From assembly GCA_049323795.1 (NCBI GenBank), contig JBMOOH010000008.1:1-37169 (forward strand): a stretch of DNA of 37,169 bases. The letters are read 5' to 3'. Position 1 is the first letter of the stretch. Each line of letters starts with the position of its first letter. Source of the stretch: JAOADN01 sp049323795. GTDB taxonomy: Bacteria; Pseudomonadota; Alphaproteobacteria; Rhodobacterales; Rhodobacteraceae. A program made the position numbers and the translations under genes. The notes beneath the pieces are model-generated. The model was not told where the DNA came from. It saw only the letters and a list, made by a program, of their open reading frames with translations, and made no database searches. Of this stretch, positions 16,835 through 24,445 are shown in pieces.

Positions 16835-19561
16835 TCATTGTGCGGGCTGGGCGGCATTGCCCTCGGGCGGGCGACCGTGTTCGATGTCGTGCAGCAGGCC
16901 GCCGGGGCGGGTGTAGACACCCCAGGTGATGGCCAGGCACAGCACATAGAAGCCGAGGAACAGCCACAGCGCACCGATCGGGCTGCCGGTCATCGCGATC
17001 GACGAGCCGTAGGCCTTGGGGATGAAGAAGCCGCCATAGGCGCCGATGGCGCTGGAGAAGGCGACGATCCCGCCCGATTCCATCGCGATCTGGCGGGCGC
17101 GGTCTGCGCCTGTCAGTTGCGGCATCAGGCGCGGAACCTCGCGGCCCATGATGACCGGGATCATCTGGAAGGTCGAGGCGTTGCCGACGCCGGTGAAGAA
17201 GAACAGCGCCATGAAGCCCGCGAAGAACCCGGCAAACGACCCCGCCTGCAACGACAGGATCACCGCGACGACAGAGGCGATCATCCCGGCAAAGACCCAG
17301 AAGGTGACGCGCCCGCCGCCGAAGCGGTCGCTCGCCCAGCCCGTTCCGGCGCGCGACAGCGCACCCACCAGCGGCCCGAGGAAGACGTATTGCAGGGCGT
17401 TCACGTCCGGGAAGGCGATCTTCGACAGGAGCGGGAAGCCCGCCGAATAGCCGATGAAGCTGCCGAAGGTGCCGATGTACAGAACGCACATCAGCCAGTT
17501 GTGGGTGCGCCCGAAGATCACCGACTGCTGGACGAAACTGGCCCTGGCATCGGCGATGTCGTTCATGCCGACCCAGGCCGCGACGGTCGAGGCCAGAATG
17601 AACGGCACCCAGATGAAGCCTGCGTTCTGCAGCCAGATCCGGCCGCCGTCGGCCAGCGCCTGCGCCGCGCCGCCGAGGGCGCCGAACACGCCCGCCGTGA
17701 TGACCAGCGGCACCAGGAACTGCATGACGCTGACCCCGAGGTTGCCGAGCCCCGCATTCAGCGCCAGCGCGTTGCCCTTCTCGGCCTTCGGGAAGAAGTA
17801 GCCGATATTGGCCATCGACGAGGCAAAGTTGGCCCCGCCCAGCCCGCACAGAAGCGCCAGAACGAGGAAGATGAAGTAGGGCGTCGCCGGGTCCTGCACC
17901 GCATAGCCGATGCCGATCGCGGGCAGCAGGAGCGAGGCGGTGGACAGGGTCGTCCACAGCCGTCCGCCGAAGATCGGCACCATGAAGCCGTAGAAGATCC
18001 TCAGGGTCGCCCCCGACAGGGCGGGCAGCGCGGCGAGCCAGAACAGCTGTTCCGGGCTGAAGGCGAAGCCGATCAGCGGCAGCTTGGCCACGACCATCGA
18101 CCAGACCATCCAGACCGAGAAGGCCAGAAGCAGCGCCGGGATCGACAGCCACAGGTTGCGGCGCGCGACGGCCCGGCCCTTCGTTTCCCAGAACTGCGCA
18201 TCCTCCGGCCGCCAGTCCTCGAGCAGGCGCGGCATGACCGTGCGCCCGGGGTTGTGGATTTCCTGCATCTCGGGCAGTTGCGGCAGCAGGTCCAGCGCCT
18301 CGCCGTGCGCGGCGCGCTCCATCGCGCGGATCGACAGGTGCATCCAGGTCAGGGCAAGCGCGACAAGAACGAACAGAAGTGCAAAGGACGACGTGTAGAT
18401 GCCCGTCAGGTCCAGAAGCGCGCCGAAGGCGATCGGCAGGACAAAGCCGCCAAGCCCGCCGATCATGCCGACAAGCCCGCCGACGGCACCGACATTGTTG
18501 GGGTAGTAGACCGGGATGTGCTTGAAGACGGCGGCCTTGCCGAGGCTCATGAAGAAGCCGAGCGCGAAGAGCAGGGCCACGAATGGCCACAGGCCCATGC
18601 GGGTGGAGAAGGCGATCGGGCCGTCCTTGCCCTGGATGACATAGTCGGTGGGCGGGTAGGACAGCATGAACAGGAACAGCAGCGCGAAGCCGAAGGTCCA
18701 GTACATGACCGACCGCGCGCCGAACCTGTCGGAGAGGTGCCCGCCATAGGCGCGGAACAGGCTGGCCGAAAGGCTGAAGGTCGCCGCCGCCATGCCCGCC
18801 GCGCGCACGTCGACGCCGTAGACGTCGATCAGATAGTTGGGCAGCCACAGCGCCAGCGCCACGAAGGCGCCGAAGACGAAGAAGTAATAGAGCGAGAAGC
18901 GCCAGACCTGAACGTTCCTGAGCGGGGCGAACTGCTGGGCAAGGCTCGGCGCCCTGGCCCCGGTCCGGCGCCGCTCGACCAGGGTCGGGTCGTCCTTGGC
19001 GAACAGGAAGAACACCACGGCCATCAGCGCAAGCCCCGCCGCCCAGACGTTCGCCACGCCCTGCCAGCCCCAGGCGACCATCACGAAGGGCGCGGCGAAC
19101 TTGGTCACCGCCGCGCCGATGTTGCCCGCGCCGAAGATGCCCAGCGCCGTGCCCTGCCGGCCCGCGTCATACCAGCGGCTGACATAGGCCACGCCGATGA
19201 TGAACGACCCGCCCGCGAGGCCCACGCCCAGCGCCGCAACCAAATACATGATGTAGCTGTCGGCCAGCGTCAGCGCCCAGGTTGCCAGGGCCGCAAGCAG
19301 CATCTGTCCGGAAAAGACGAGGCGCCCGCCGTATTTCTCGGTCCAGACGCCCAGAAAGATGCGGGTCAGCGATCCCGTCAGGATCGGCGTGGCCACCAGC
19401 AGACCGAACTGGGTGTCGTTCAGTCCAAGCTCGGCCTTGATGGCGACGCCGATGATGGAAAAGATCGTCCATACCGCGAAACAGGTGGTGAAGGCGATCG
19501 TGCTCAGGGCCAGGGCACGCTTCTGATCGGCGCGCGAGGCGGTGGCAACGGTGGACGGCAT
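16835..19561 (-). CDS. narK: Fused nitrate/nitrite transporter NarK1-NarK2
   Basis: A 908-residue protein, twice the length of an ordinary NarK (about 430-460), holding two complete NNP-family MFS modules: residues ~15-410 and ~465-900, joined by a hydrophilic linker (~411-465). Each module has the TM2 arginine (Leu-Thr-Arg-Ile-Phe-Leu-Gly at 65-71; Ala-Thr-Leu-Arg-Ile-Phe-Tyr-Gly in the second) and a Gly-rich nitrate signature (residues ~114-150, ending Gly-Ala-Gly-Asn-Ile-Gly-Ala; Gly-Leu-Gly-Gly-Ala-Asn...Gly-Leu-Gly-Asn-Leu-Gly in the second). The same fusion is known in Paracoccus, where the first module behaves as a proton-linked nitrate importer and the second as a nitrate/nitrite exchanger. 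First gene of the nar operon, with a Fnr/NarR-type box 82 bases upstream of the ATG. Confidence 0.95.
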   Translation of the reverse strand: MPSTVATASRADQKRALALSTIAFTTCFAVWTIFSIIGVAIKAELGLNDTQFGLLVATPILTGSLTRIFLGVWTEKYGGRLVFSGQMLLAALATWALTLADSYIMYLVAALGVGLAGGSFIIGVAYVSRWYDAGRQGTALGIFGAGNIGAAVTKFAAPFVMVAWGWQGVANVWAAGLALMAVVFFLFAKDDPTLVERRRTGARAPSLAQQFAPLRNVQVWRFSLYYFFVFGAFVALALWLPNYLIDVYGVDVRAAGMAAATFSLSASLFRAYGGHLSDRFGARSVMYWTFGFALLFLFMLSYPPTDYVIQGKDGPIAFSTRMGLWPFVALLFALGFFMSLGKAAVFKHIPVYYPNNVGAVGGLVGMIGGLGGFVLPIAFGALLDLTGIYTSSFALLFVLVALALTWMHLSIRAMERAAHGEALDLLPQLPEMQEIHNPGRTVMPRLLEDWRPEDAQFWETKGRAVARRNLWLSIPALLLAFSVWMVWSMVVAKLPLIGFAFSPEQLFWLAALPALSGATLRIFYGFMVPIFGGRLWTTLSTASLLLPAIGIGYAVQDPATPYFIFLVLALLCGLGGANFASSMANIGYFFPKAEKGNALALNAGLGNLGVSVMQFLVPLVITAGVFGALGGAAQALADGGRIWLQNAGFIWVPFILASTVAAWVGMNDIADARASFVQQSVIFGRTHNWLMCVLYIGTFGSFIGYSAGFPLLSKIAFPDVNALQYVFLGPLVGALSRAGTGWASDRFGGGRVTFWVFAGMIASVVAVILSLQAGSFAGFFAGFMALFFFTGVGNASTFQMIPVIMGREVPRLMPQLTGADRARQIAMESGGIVAFSSAIGAYGGFFIPKAYGSSIAMTGSPIGALWLFLGFYVLCLAITWGVYTRPGGLLHDIEHGRPPEGNAAQPAQ

Positions 19562-19642
19562 GGCAGGCTCTCCGGCAAGAATGGCGCATTCACCCCGACG
19601 GGGGATCGGCGCCAGACCTGCAACCAGAGCGGCCGGGCGGAT

Positions 19643-19656
19643 TTGATCTAGATCAC
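19643..19656. promoter_or_regulatory. Fnr/NarR-type box for narK
   Basis: TTGATCTAGATCAC matches the TTGAT-N4-ATCAA consensus at nine of ten positions. Its centre is 88 bases before the narK ATG, so with the box at -41.5 the transcript would begin near 19608 with a leader of about 47 bases, which is a normal class II activator arrangement. Confidence 0.8.
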
Positions 19657-19755
19657 GTCGCGCCGATCTTGCAGTGAAATAAATGGCTTATCGAAAAACG
19701 TCATGCCGCGCGCCCATCTGCGTCAAGCAGCTTCATGCCTGCATCACTTGATATC

Positions 19756-19769
19756 TTGATAAATATCAA
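19756..19769. promoter_or_regulatory. Perfect Fnr/NarR-type box next to the NarR-like gene
   Basis: TTGATAAATATCAA is a perfect TTGAT-N4-ATCAA palindrome, extended by C and G to 16 bases. A further TTGATATC half-site lies just before it (19748-19755). Its centre is only 48 bases upstream of the regulator's ATG, so it is either an autoregulatory (possibly repressing) site or a second distal site for narK. Confidence 0.85.
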
Positions 19770-19810
19770 GTAACGAAACGATCCTCGCGGAAGTCAAAGA
19801 GGCGCGTTGC

Positions 19811-20509
19811 ATGCCAGGGTCGATCTACCCCGAGGTTCGGGCGCTCAGCCTGTTTGCCGAAATGGCGGAGGCGCATTTCCAGTCCCTGATGCGCGGCGCC
19901 TATGTGCAGAACTTCCCTCCGCAGATCGAACTGCTGAGAGAGGGCGAGCCGAGCGACTTTCTGCATGTGGTCCTGTCCGGTACGGTCGATCTGTTCTCGA
20001 ACTGGAGCGGCCGCGAGACGAGCCTTGCAACCGTCCGGCCGATATCGACATTCATCCTGGCCGCGACAATCAGGGATGCCCCCTATCTGATGTCGGCCAG
20101 AACGCTGCAGAAGAGCCGGATCGTGCTGATCCCGAGTCAGGACGTGCGGGCCATTTTCGACGTCGATGGCAACTTCGCCCGCGCGATCGTGAGGGAACTC
20201 GCGCAATGCTATCGCGCCGTCGTGAAGTCGCAGAAGGATCTCAAGCTCAGGACCTCGCTCGAGAGGCTGGCAAACTACCTGCTGCGGCAGCAGAAACGCG
20301 CCGGTGGGGGGGCGGTCTTCGAGCTTGAATTCGAAAAGCGCCGCGTCGCGTCGGTTCTGGGCATGGCGCCGGAAAACCTGAGCCGTGCCTTCAAGGGCCT
20401 GCAGCCCTATGGCATCACGGTTCAAGGCACCCGCATCCTGATCACGGACCAGGCGGATCTTGAACGGTTTGCAAGGCCCAATCCGCTGATCGACGATTTC
20501 TCGACCTGA
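19811..20509 (+). CDS. narR: Crp/Fnr-family regulator, NarR-like
   Basis: A 232-residue regulator: cyclic-nucleotide-binding-like beta barrel at residues ~12-120, dimerisation helix ~120-150, and winged HTH ~150-225. The recognition helix reads Glu-Asn-Leu-Ser-Arg with Glu188, Ser191 and Arg192, the residues by which Fnr-type proteins read TTGAT half sites. Only one cysteine (133) is present, so it cannot hold the Fnr [4Fe-4S] cluster. Cysteine-poor Fnr relatives divergent from narK in Paracoccus are NarR, which activates nar genes in response to nitrate or nitrite. The location here, 250 bases from narK with two matching boxes between, supports the same job. DNR/NnrR (nitric-oxide sensors) are the alternative. 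ATG 19811 has AGAGG 8-12 bases upstream. Confidence 0.82.
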   Translation: MPGSIYPEVRALSLFAEMAEAHFQSLMRGAYVQNFPPQIELLREGEPSDFLHVVLSGTVDLFSNWSGRETSLATVRPISTFILAATIRDAPYLMSARTLQKSRIVLIPSQDVRAIFDVDGNFARAIVRELAQCYRAVVKSQKDLKLRTSLERLANYLLRQQKRAGGGAVFELEFEKRRVASVLGMAPENLSRAFKGLQPYGITVQGTRILITDQADLERFARPNPLIDDFST

Positions 20510-20578
20510 CGTTCGGGACAGCGGGGGCCCGGATCGGGCGGGCATCGGCCCGCCCGGGCCTGCCCGTCCCCGAAACCG

Positions 20579-21754
20579 TCACTCCAGAAGCCCGCGCCGC
20601 GCCAGGTTGCGCATCAGCGCCCCCGCCCCGAAGGTCCATTCCGGCGCCTCGGTCGAGAGCCGGACGGTGTTGACGAGCCGCCCCAGTCCCGGCGCCTCGA
20701 TCGTCACGATGTCGCCGAGGTGATGGGTGAACCCCTGCCCCGCGCCGTCGCGGTCCTGCACCGGCGCGAACATCGTGCCGAGGTAGAGCATGAAGCCGTC
20801 CGGGTACTGGTGGTGGCGCCCCCGCGCCTGTGCCACGAGGTCGGCGGGGTCGCGGCTGATTTCGGACATCGAGGACCGGCCCGTCAGTCTGAAACCGTCC
20901 TCGCCCTCGACCGTCAGGGTGAGGTCCGCGCGGCGCACGTCGTCGAGCGTGAAGGTGTCGTCGAAGACCCGGATGAAGGGCCCGATCGCGGCACTCGCGT
21001 TGTTGTCCTTGGCCTTGCCGAGCAGAAGCGCCGAGCGGCCCTCGACGTCCCGCAGGTTCACGTCGTTCCCGAGCGTCGCCCCCCGGATGCGGCCCCGGCT
21101 GTCGACCGCGAGCACCACCTCCGGTTCGGGGTTGTTCCAGCGGCTGACCGGATGCAGCCCCACCGCCGCCCCCCAGCCCACCGCCGCCATCGGCGGGCAC
21201 TTGGTGAACACCTCGGCATCCGGCCCGATCCCGACCTCGAGATACGGGCTCCAGAGCCCCTCGGCCTTCAGCATCTCCGCCACCCGCGCCGCCGCCCCGG
21301 ACCCCGGCACCAGATCGCGCAGGCTCGCCCCGATCGTGTCCGCGATCCGCGCCCGGATTGCCGCCGCCCGTGCCGGATCGCCCGCGGCGCGCTCTTCGAT
21401 GACGCGCTCGATCATCGACCGGGCGAAGGTGACGCCGCAGGCCTTCACGGCCTGAAGGTCGCACGGGGCAAGGAGGCGCGTCGCGTCGGGATCGGACGGC
21501 TCGACACTCGCACCCGCGAGGTCGTCGGCCGACCCGATGTCCTCGCACTCTGCCGCGGCGACGGCGCCCGGGATGTCGTCGGCCTCGAGAAGGGCCGAAA
21601 GCGTGGGCGCCGCCGGGCCGGTGATGTCGTGCATCCGTCCGCCGCGCACCGCAACCACCGACGGTCCGACGCCTTCGCGCCAGACCCGCCCCACGTAGAG
21701 GCCCGCGTCGTCCAGACACGGTCCGCCGCCTTCTCCCCCCGCCTGCGCCCTCAT
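20579..21754 (-). CDS. Fumarylacetoacetate hydrolase (FAH) family protein
   Basis: A 391-residue protein with an N-terminal extension and a C-terminal FAH fold (about 130-380). Metal-site blocks are visible: Asn-Asn-Pro-Glu-Pro-Glu-Val-Val-Leu and Gly-Asn-Asp-Val-Asn-Leu-Arg-Asp, followed by Leu-Leu-Gly-Lys-Ala-Lys. Enzymes of this fold hydrolyse, decarboxylate or dehydrate 2-keto and 1,3-diketo acids; the long form with an Asp-Asp-Ala-Gly-Leu-Tyr-Val-Gly-Arg-Val-Trp opening resembles dehydratases of 2-keto-3-deoxy sugar acids, but I cannot fix the substrate. ATG 21754 is chosen because GGAGGA lies 7 bases upstream; the next ATG upstream adds 14 residues and overlies that ribosome binding site. 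It is monocistronic and divergent from the response regulator. Confidence 0.82.
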   Translation of the reverse strand: MRAQAGGEGGGPCLDDAGLYVGRVWREGVGPSVVAVRGGRMHDITGPAAPTLSALLEADDIPGAVAAAECEDIGSADDLAGASVEPSDPDATRLLAPCDLQAVKACGVTFARSMIERVIEERAAGDPARAAAIRARIADTIGASLRDLVPGSGAAARVAEMLKAEGLWSPYLEVGIGPDAEVFTKCPPMAAVGWGAAVGLHPVSRWNNPEPEVVLAVDSRGRIRGATLGNDVNLRDVEGRSALLLGKAKDNNASAAIGPFIRVFDDTFTLDDVRRADLTLTVEGEDGFRLTGRSSMSEISRDPADLVAQARGRHHQYPDGFMLYLGTMFAPVQDRDGAGQGFTHHLGDIVTIEAPGLGRLVNTVRLSTEAPEWTFGAGALMRNLARRGLLE

Positions 21755-21920
21755 CCAACATCCTCCGGCTGCCCACCCGAGGGGGGTGTAGCGCACCGCG
21801 ATCCCTCCCGGAAGCCTGCGGGCAGCCGGCGCGTCTGCAAGCCGGCATCCCGCTACACGTTCCGGTTGCAGGTCGGCACAGAGCTTCTAAGATCGCCGCG
21901 CGTCCCGGCGGACAGGGAGC

Positions 21921-22316
21921 GTGCGGAGGAAGATCCTGGGCGGCAGTAGGTGCAGCGTCCTCATCGTCGAAGACGAGTTCGTGCTTGCCGAGGATCTCCT
22001 CGAGGAGGCCGAGTCGCGCGGCTTCACGGTCATCGGACCGGCACCGACCCTCTCGGCCGCCTTCGCCCTGCTCGACACCGCCGGGGTCCGCACCGACGCC
22101 GCGATCCTGGACGTGAGCCTGCCCGACGGTCAGAGCTTCCCGCTGGCCGAGCGCCTGATGCGCGACGGCATTCCCTTCGTCTTCATGACCGGATACCCGG
22201 CGTCGTCCCTGCCCGCCGCCTTCGGGCACATCCCGGTCTTTGCCAAGCCCTTCCTGGCCGGGGCGATCCTCGACGAGGTCGCGGCACTTGCCTCGCAGGG
22301 CACCGGCAGCACCTGA
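21921..22316 (+). CDS. Single-domain response regulator (FAT-GUY-like)
   Basis: A 131-residue receiver domain with no output domain. Acidic pocket Glu16-Asp17-Glu18, phospho-acceptor Asp64 in Ile-Leu-Asp-Val-Ser-Leu-Pro-Asp-Gly, switch Thr90 in Phe-Met-Thr-Gly-Tyr, and Lys109 in Phe-Ala-Lys-Pro-Phe are all present. The Phe-x-Thr-Gly-Tyr form and Pro-Phe after Lys are marks of the alphaproteobacterial FAT-GUY receivers, which take phosphate from HWE/HisKA2 kinases, often in the general stress response. No kinase is nearby. The start is GTG 21921 with only GGGAG a few bases upstream; no ATG is available in frame, so the true start is uncertain by several codons. Confidence 0.85.
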   Translation: MRRKILGGSRCSVLIVEDEFVLAEDLLEEAESRGFTVIGPAPTLSAAFALLDTAGVRTDAAILDVSLPDGQSFPLAERLMRDGIPFVFMTGYPASSLPAAFGHIPVFAKPFLAGAILDEVAALASQGTGST

Positions 22317-22383
22317 GGGCGGGGGTCGGGATGGCCGGACAGCGGGGGAATGCTCCGGAGGGCGCCGGTGCCGGACCGTCCCC

Positions 22384-22430
22384 GCCCACCCCGCAGGGCA
22401 CCCGGGGGGCACCCGGGGGGCGGCCCTGGC
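22384..22430. repeat. Short G/C-rich direct repeat between convergent genes
   Basis: The unit GGGGGGCACCC/CACCCGGGGGG is repeated twice head to tail within the 120-base space between the response regulator and tctA stops. The region has several GC-rich self-complementary stretches but no T-run, so it is at best a weak terminator. Confidence 0.4.
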
Positions 22431-22436
22431 GCTAGG

Positions 22437-23954
22437 TCAGTCCTCGTCCGCCGCCACCGCGGCAAGCACGCGGCCGCGGCCTATCGCCCTGAGGACCATC
22501 GGCAGGAACAGTGCGATCGCGGCGATTGCCATGAGCGTGGCCGCCACCGGCGATCCGACGAGCGTGGCCGGGTCGCCCTGCGCGATGGCCAGCGCCCGGC
22601 GCAGCTGCTGCTCGGCCATCGGCCCGAGGATCAGTCCGACGACCACGGGCGCGATCGGATACCCGAAGAGCCGCATCAGGTAGCCGAGCCCGCCGAAGAT
22701 CAGGAGCATCGACAGTTCGACCGGCGAGGGATTGACGCCGATGGTGCCAAGCGTGGCGAAAAGCAGGATGCCCGCGTAGAGCCAGGGCTTCGGGATCATC
22801 AGCAGCTTCACCCAGAGCCCGATCATCGGCAGGTTCAGCACCAGCAGCATCAGATTGGCGATCAGGAGGCTGGCGATCAGGCCCCAGACCAGTTGCGGGC
22901 TGTTGGCAAAGAGCATGGGGCCGGGCTGCAGGCCGAACTGCTGGAACCCGGCAAGCAGGATGGCCGCCGTGGCCGAAGTCGGCAGGCCGAGCGTCAGAAG
23001 CGGCACCAGCGTCCCGGCGGCGCTGGCGTTGTTCGCCGCTTCCGGCCCGGCGACGCCCTCGATCGCGCCGTGGCCGAATTCCTCCGGCACGCTCGCGAGC
23101 CGCTTCTCGGCGGCATAGCTGAGGAAAGTGCCGATCTCGGCCCCGCCCGCCGGCATCGCGCCGATGGGAAACCCGATCACCGTGCCGCGCAGCCAGGGCT
23201 TCCACGACCGCGCCCAGTCGCGCGACGACATCCAGACCGAGCCCCGGACCGCCAGCACCTCGCCCTCGCCGGGGGTGGACTGGGCGGCGACGAAGAGCGC
23301 CTCGCCGAGCGCGAACATCGCGACGGCAATGGTGGTGATCTCGATCCCGTCCAGAAGCTGCGGCACCCCGAAGGACATCCGCGCCTGTCCGGTCAGCTGG
23401 TCGATGCCGACCGTCGCCAGAGCCAGGCCGATGAAGAGCGAGGTCAGCCCGCGCAGCGCGCTGTCGCCAAAGGCGGCGGACACGGTGACGAAGGACAGGA
23501 TCATCAGCGCGAAATACTCGCGCGGGCCGAAGACCAGCGCGATCCTGACCACCCAGGGCGCAAGGAAGGCCAGCGCCAGCGTGGCGATCAGCCCCGCGAC
23601 GAAGGATCCGATGGCGGCGGTGGCCAGTGCCGGTCCGCCCCGGCCGCTGCGGGCCATGCGGTTGCCCTCGAGCGCGGTGATGATCGACGCGCTCTCGCCC
23701 GGCGTGTTTAGCAGGATCGAGGTGGTGGACCCGCCGTACATCCCGCCGTAGTAGATGCCCGCGAACATGATCAGCGACCCGGCGGGGTCGAGCCCGTTCG
23801 TTACCGGCAGCAGGAGCGCCACCGTCAGCGCCGGGCCGATGCCGGGCAGCACGCCCACGGCGGTGCCGAGTGTCACCCCGATCAGCGCGTAGAGCAGGTT
23901 CATCGGCTGGACGGCGACCGACAGCCCCTCGGCCAGATAGGTGAAGGTCTCCAT
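22437..23954 (-). CDS. tctA: Tripartite tricarboxylate transporter, large permease
   Basis: A 505-residue integral membrane protein of the TctA family, with about 11-12 membrane segments. The typical opening is present: Gly-Thr-Ala-Val-Gly-Val-Leu-Pro-Gly-Ile-Gly-Pro (about 31-42), then Tyr-Tyr-Gly-Gly-Met-Tyr-Gly-Gly-Ser-Thr-Thr-Ser-Ile-Leu (about 68-81) and Asn-Thr-Pro-Gly-Glu-Ser-Ala-Ser (about 83-90); the Pro-Gly/Gly-Gly motif is duplicated in the second half (Pro-Ala-Gly-Gly-Ala-Glu-Ile-Gly). It is the channel of a binding-protein-dependent, ion-driven carboxylate importer. Two bases separate it from tctB, so it is the third gene of tctCBA. The substrate could be citrate or another carboxylate. 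Confidence 0.95.
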   Translation of the reverse strand: METFTYLAEGLSVAVQPMNLLYALIGVTLGTAVGVLPGIGPALTVALLLPVTNGLDPAGSLIMFAGIYYGGMYGGSTTSILLNTPGESASIITALEGNRMARSGRGGPALATAAIGSFVAGLIATLALAFLAPWVVRIALVFGPREYFALMILSFVTVSAAFGDSALRGLTSLFIGLALATVGIDQLTGQARMSFGVPQLLDGIEITTIAVAMFALGEALFVAAQSTPGEGEVLAVRGSVWMSSRDWARSWKPWLRGTVIGFPIGAMPAGGAEIGTFLSYAAEKRLASVPEEFGHGAIEGVAGPEAANNASAAGTLVPLLTLGLPTSATAAILLAGFQQFGLQPGPMLFANSPQLVWGLIASLLIANLMLLVLNLPMIGLWVKLLMIPKPWLYAGILLFATLGTIGVNPSPVELSMLLIFGGLGYLMRLFGYPIAPVVVGLILGPMAEQQLRRALAIAQGDPATLVGSPVAATLMAIAAIALFLPMVLRAIGRGRVLAAVAADED

Positions 23955-23956
23955 CG

Positions 23957-24445
23957 TCAGCCCCCGAAAACCGCCGTTTCGATCCAGCCGGCCGGCAGGT
24001 TGAGCCTCAGCACGCCGTCGAACAGTCCGTAGATGGCCAGCGCGAAGATCAGGCCGAAAGGCAGGGTGAGTGCCAGGTTGCGCCGGCCGAACCCCGCCGC
24101 GGTGCAGGCGAACAGCAGGCCCGAGGCGATCGAAAAGCCCAGCGGCCTCAGCAGCAGCATCTGCAGGAGCAGGCCGGCGACGATCCAGGCGACCGCACCG
24201 AGCCGCTGCGGCGGCAGGGGCTCGCGGCCGTCGCGGTAGCCCGATATGGCGGTCAGGAGCGCCAGAAGCATCAGGCCGCCGCCGACGATGCGGGGCATCG
24301 CCGCCGGGCCGACCCCGGCATAGCCGCCATCCTGCGGCAGGCGGGCGGCGTCCCGCAGGAGCATGACGCCAACCGCGGCCAGAAAGGCCGCGATGACGAA
24401 CGCCGCCCCGTAGGGGCGGCGTCCGGGTCCGGCCTGGCCGGTCAT
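23957..24445 (-). CDS. tctB: Tripartite tricarboxylate transporter, small permease
   Basis: A 162-residue protein with four hydrophobic segments (about 13-32, 48-66, 80-120 as two, 128-148), the TctB pattern. It joins TctA to the binding protein in the inner membrane. Its ATG overlaps the tctC TGA by four bases (ATGA) and its stop is two bases from tctA, so the three genes are translated as a unit. TctB sequences are poorly conserved; the identification rests on topology, length and position between tctC and tctA. Confidence 0.92.
   Translation of the reverse strand: MTGQAGPGRRPYGAAFVIAAFLAAVGVMLLRDAARLPQDGGYAGVGPAAMPRIVGGGLMLLALLTAISGYRDGREPLPPQRLGAVAWIVAGLLLQMLLLRPLGFSIASGLLFACTAAGFGRRNLALTLPFGLIFALAIYGLFDGVLRLNLPAGWIETAVFGG

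Noticed and set aside
16829..19651. Long plus-strand frame opposite narK
   Set aside because: A low-complexity charged translation opposite a gene with full NNP transporter motifs; not a gene.
21850..21900. EcfG (general stress sigma) promoter before the response regulator or FAH gene
   Set aside because: A GGAAC occurs on the minus strand, but no CGTT-type -10 lies 16-17 bases downstream.
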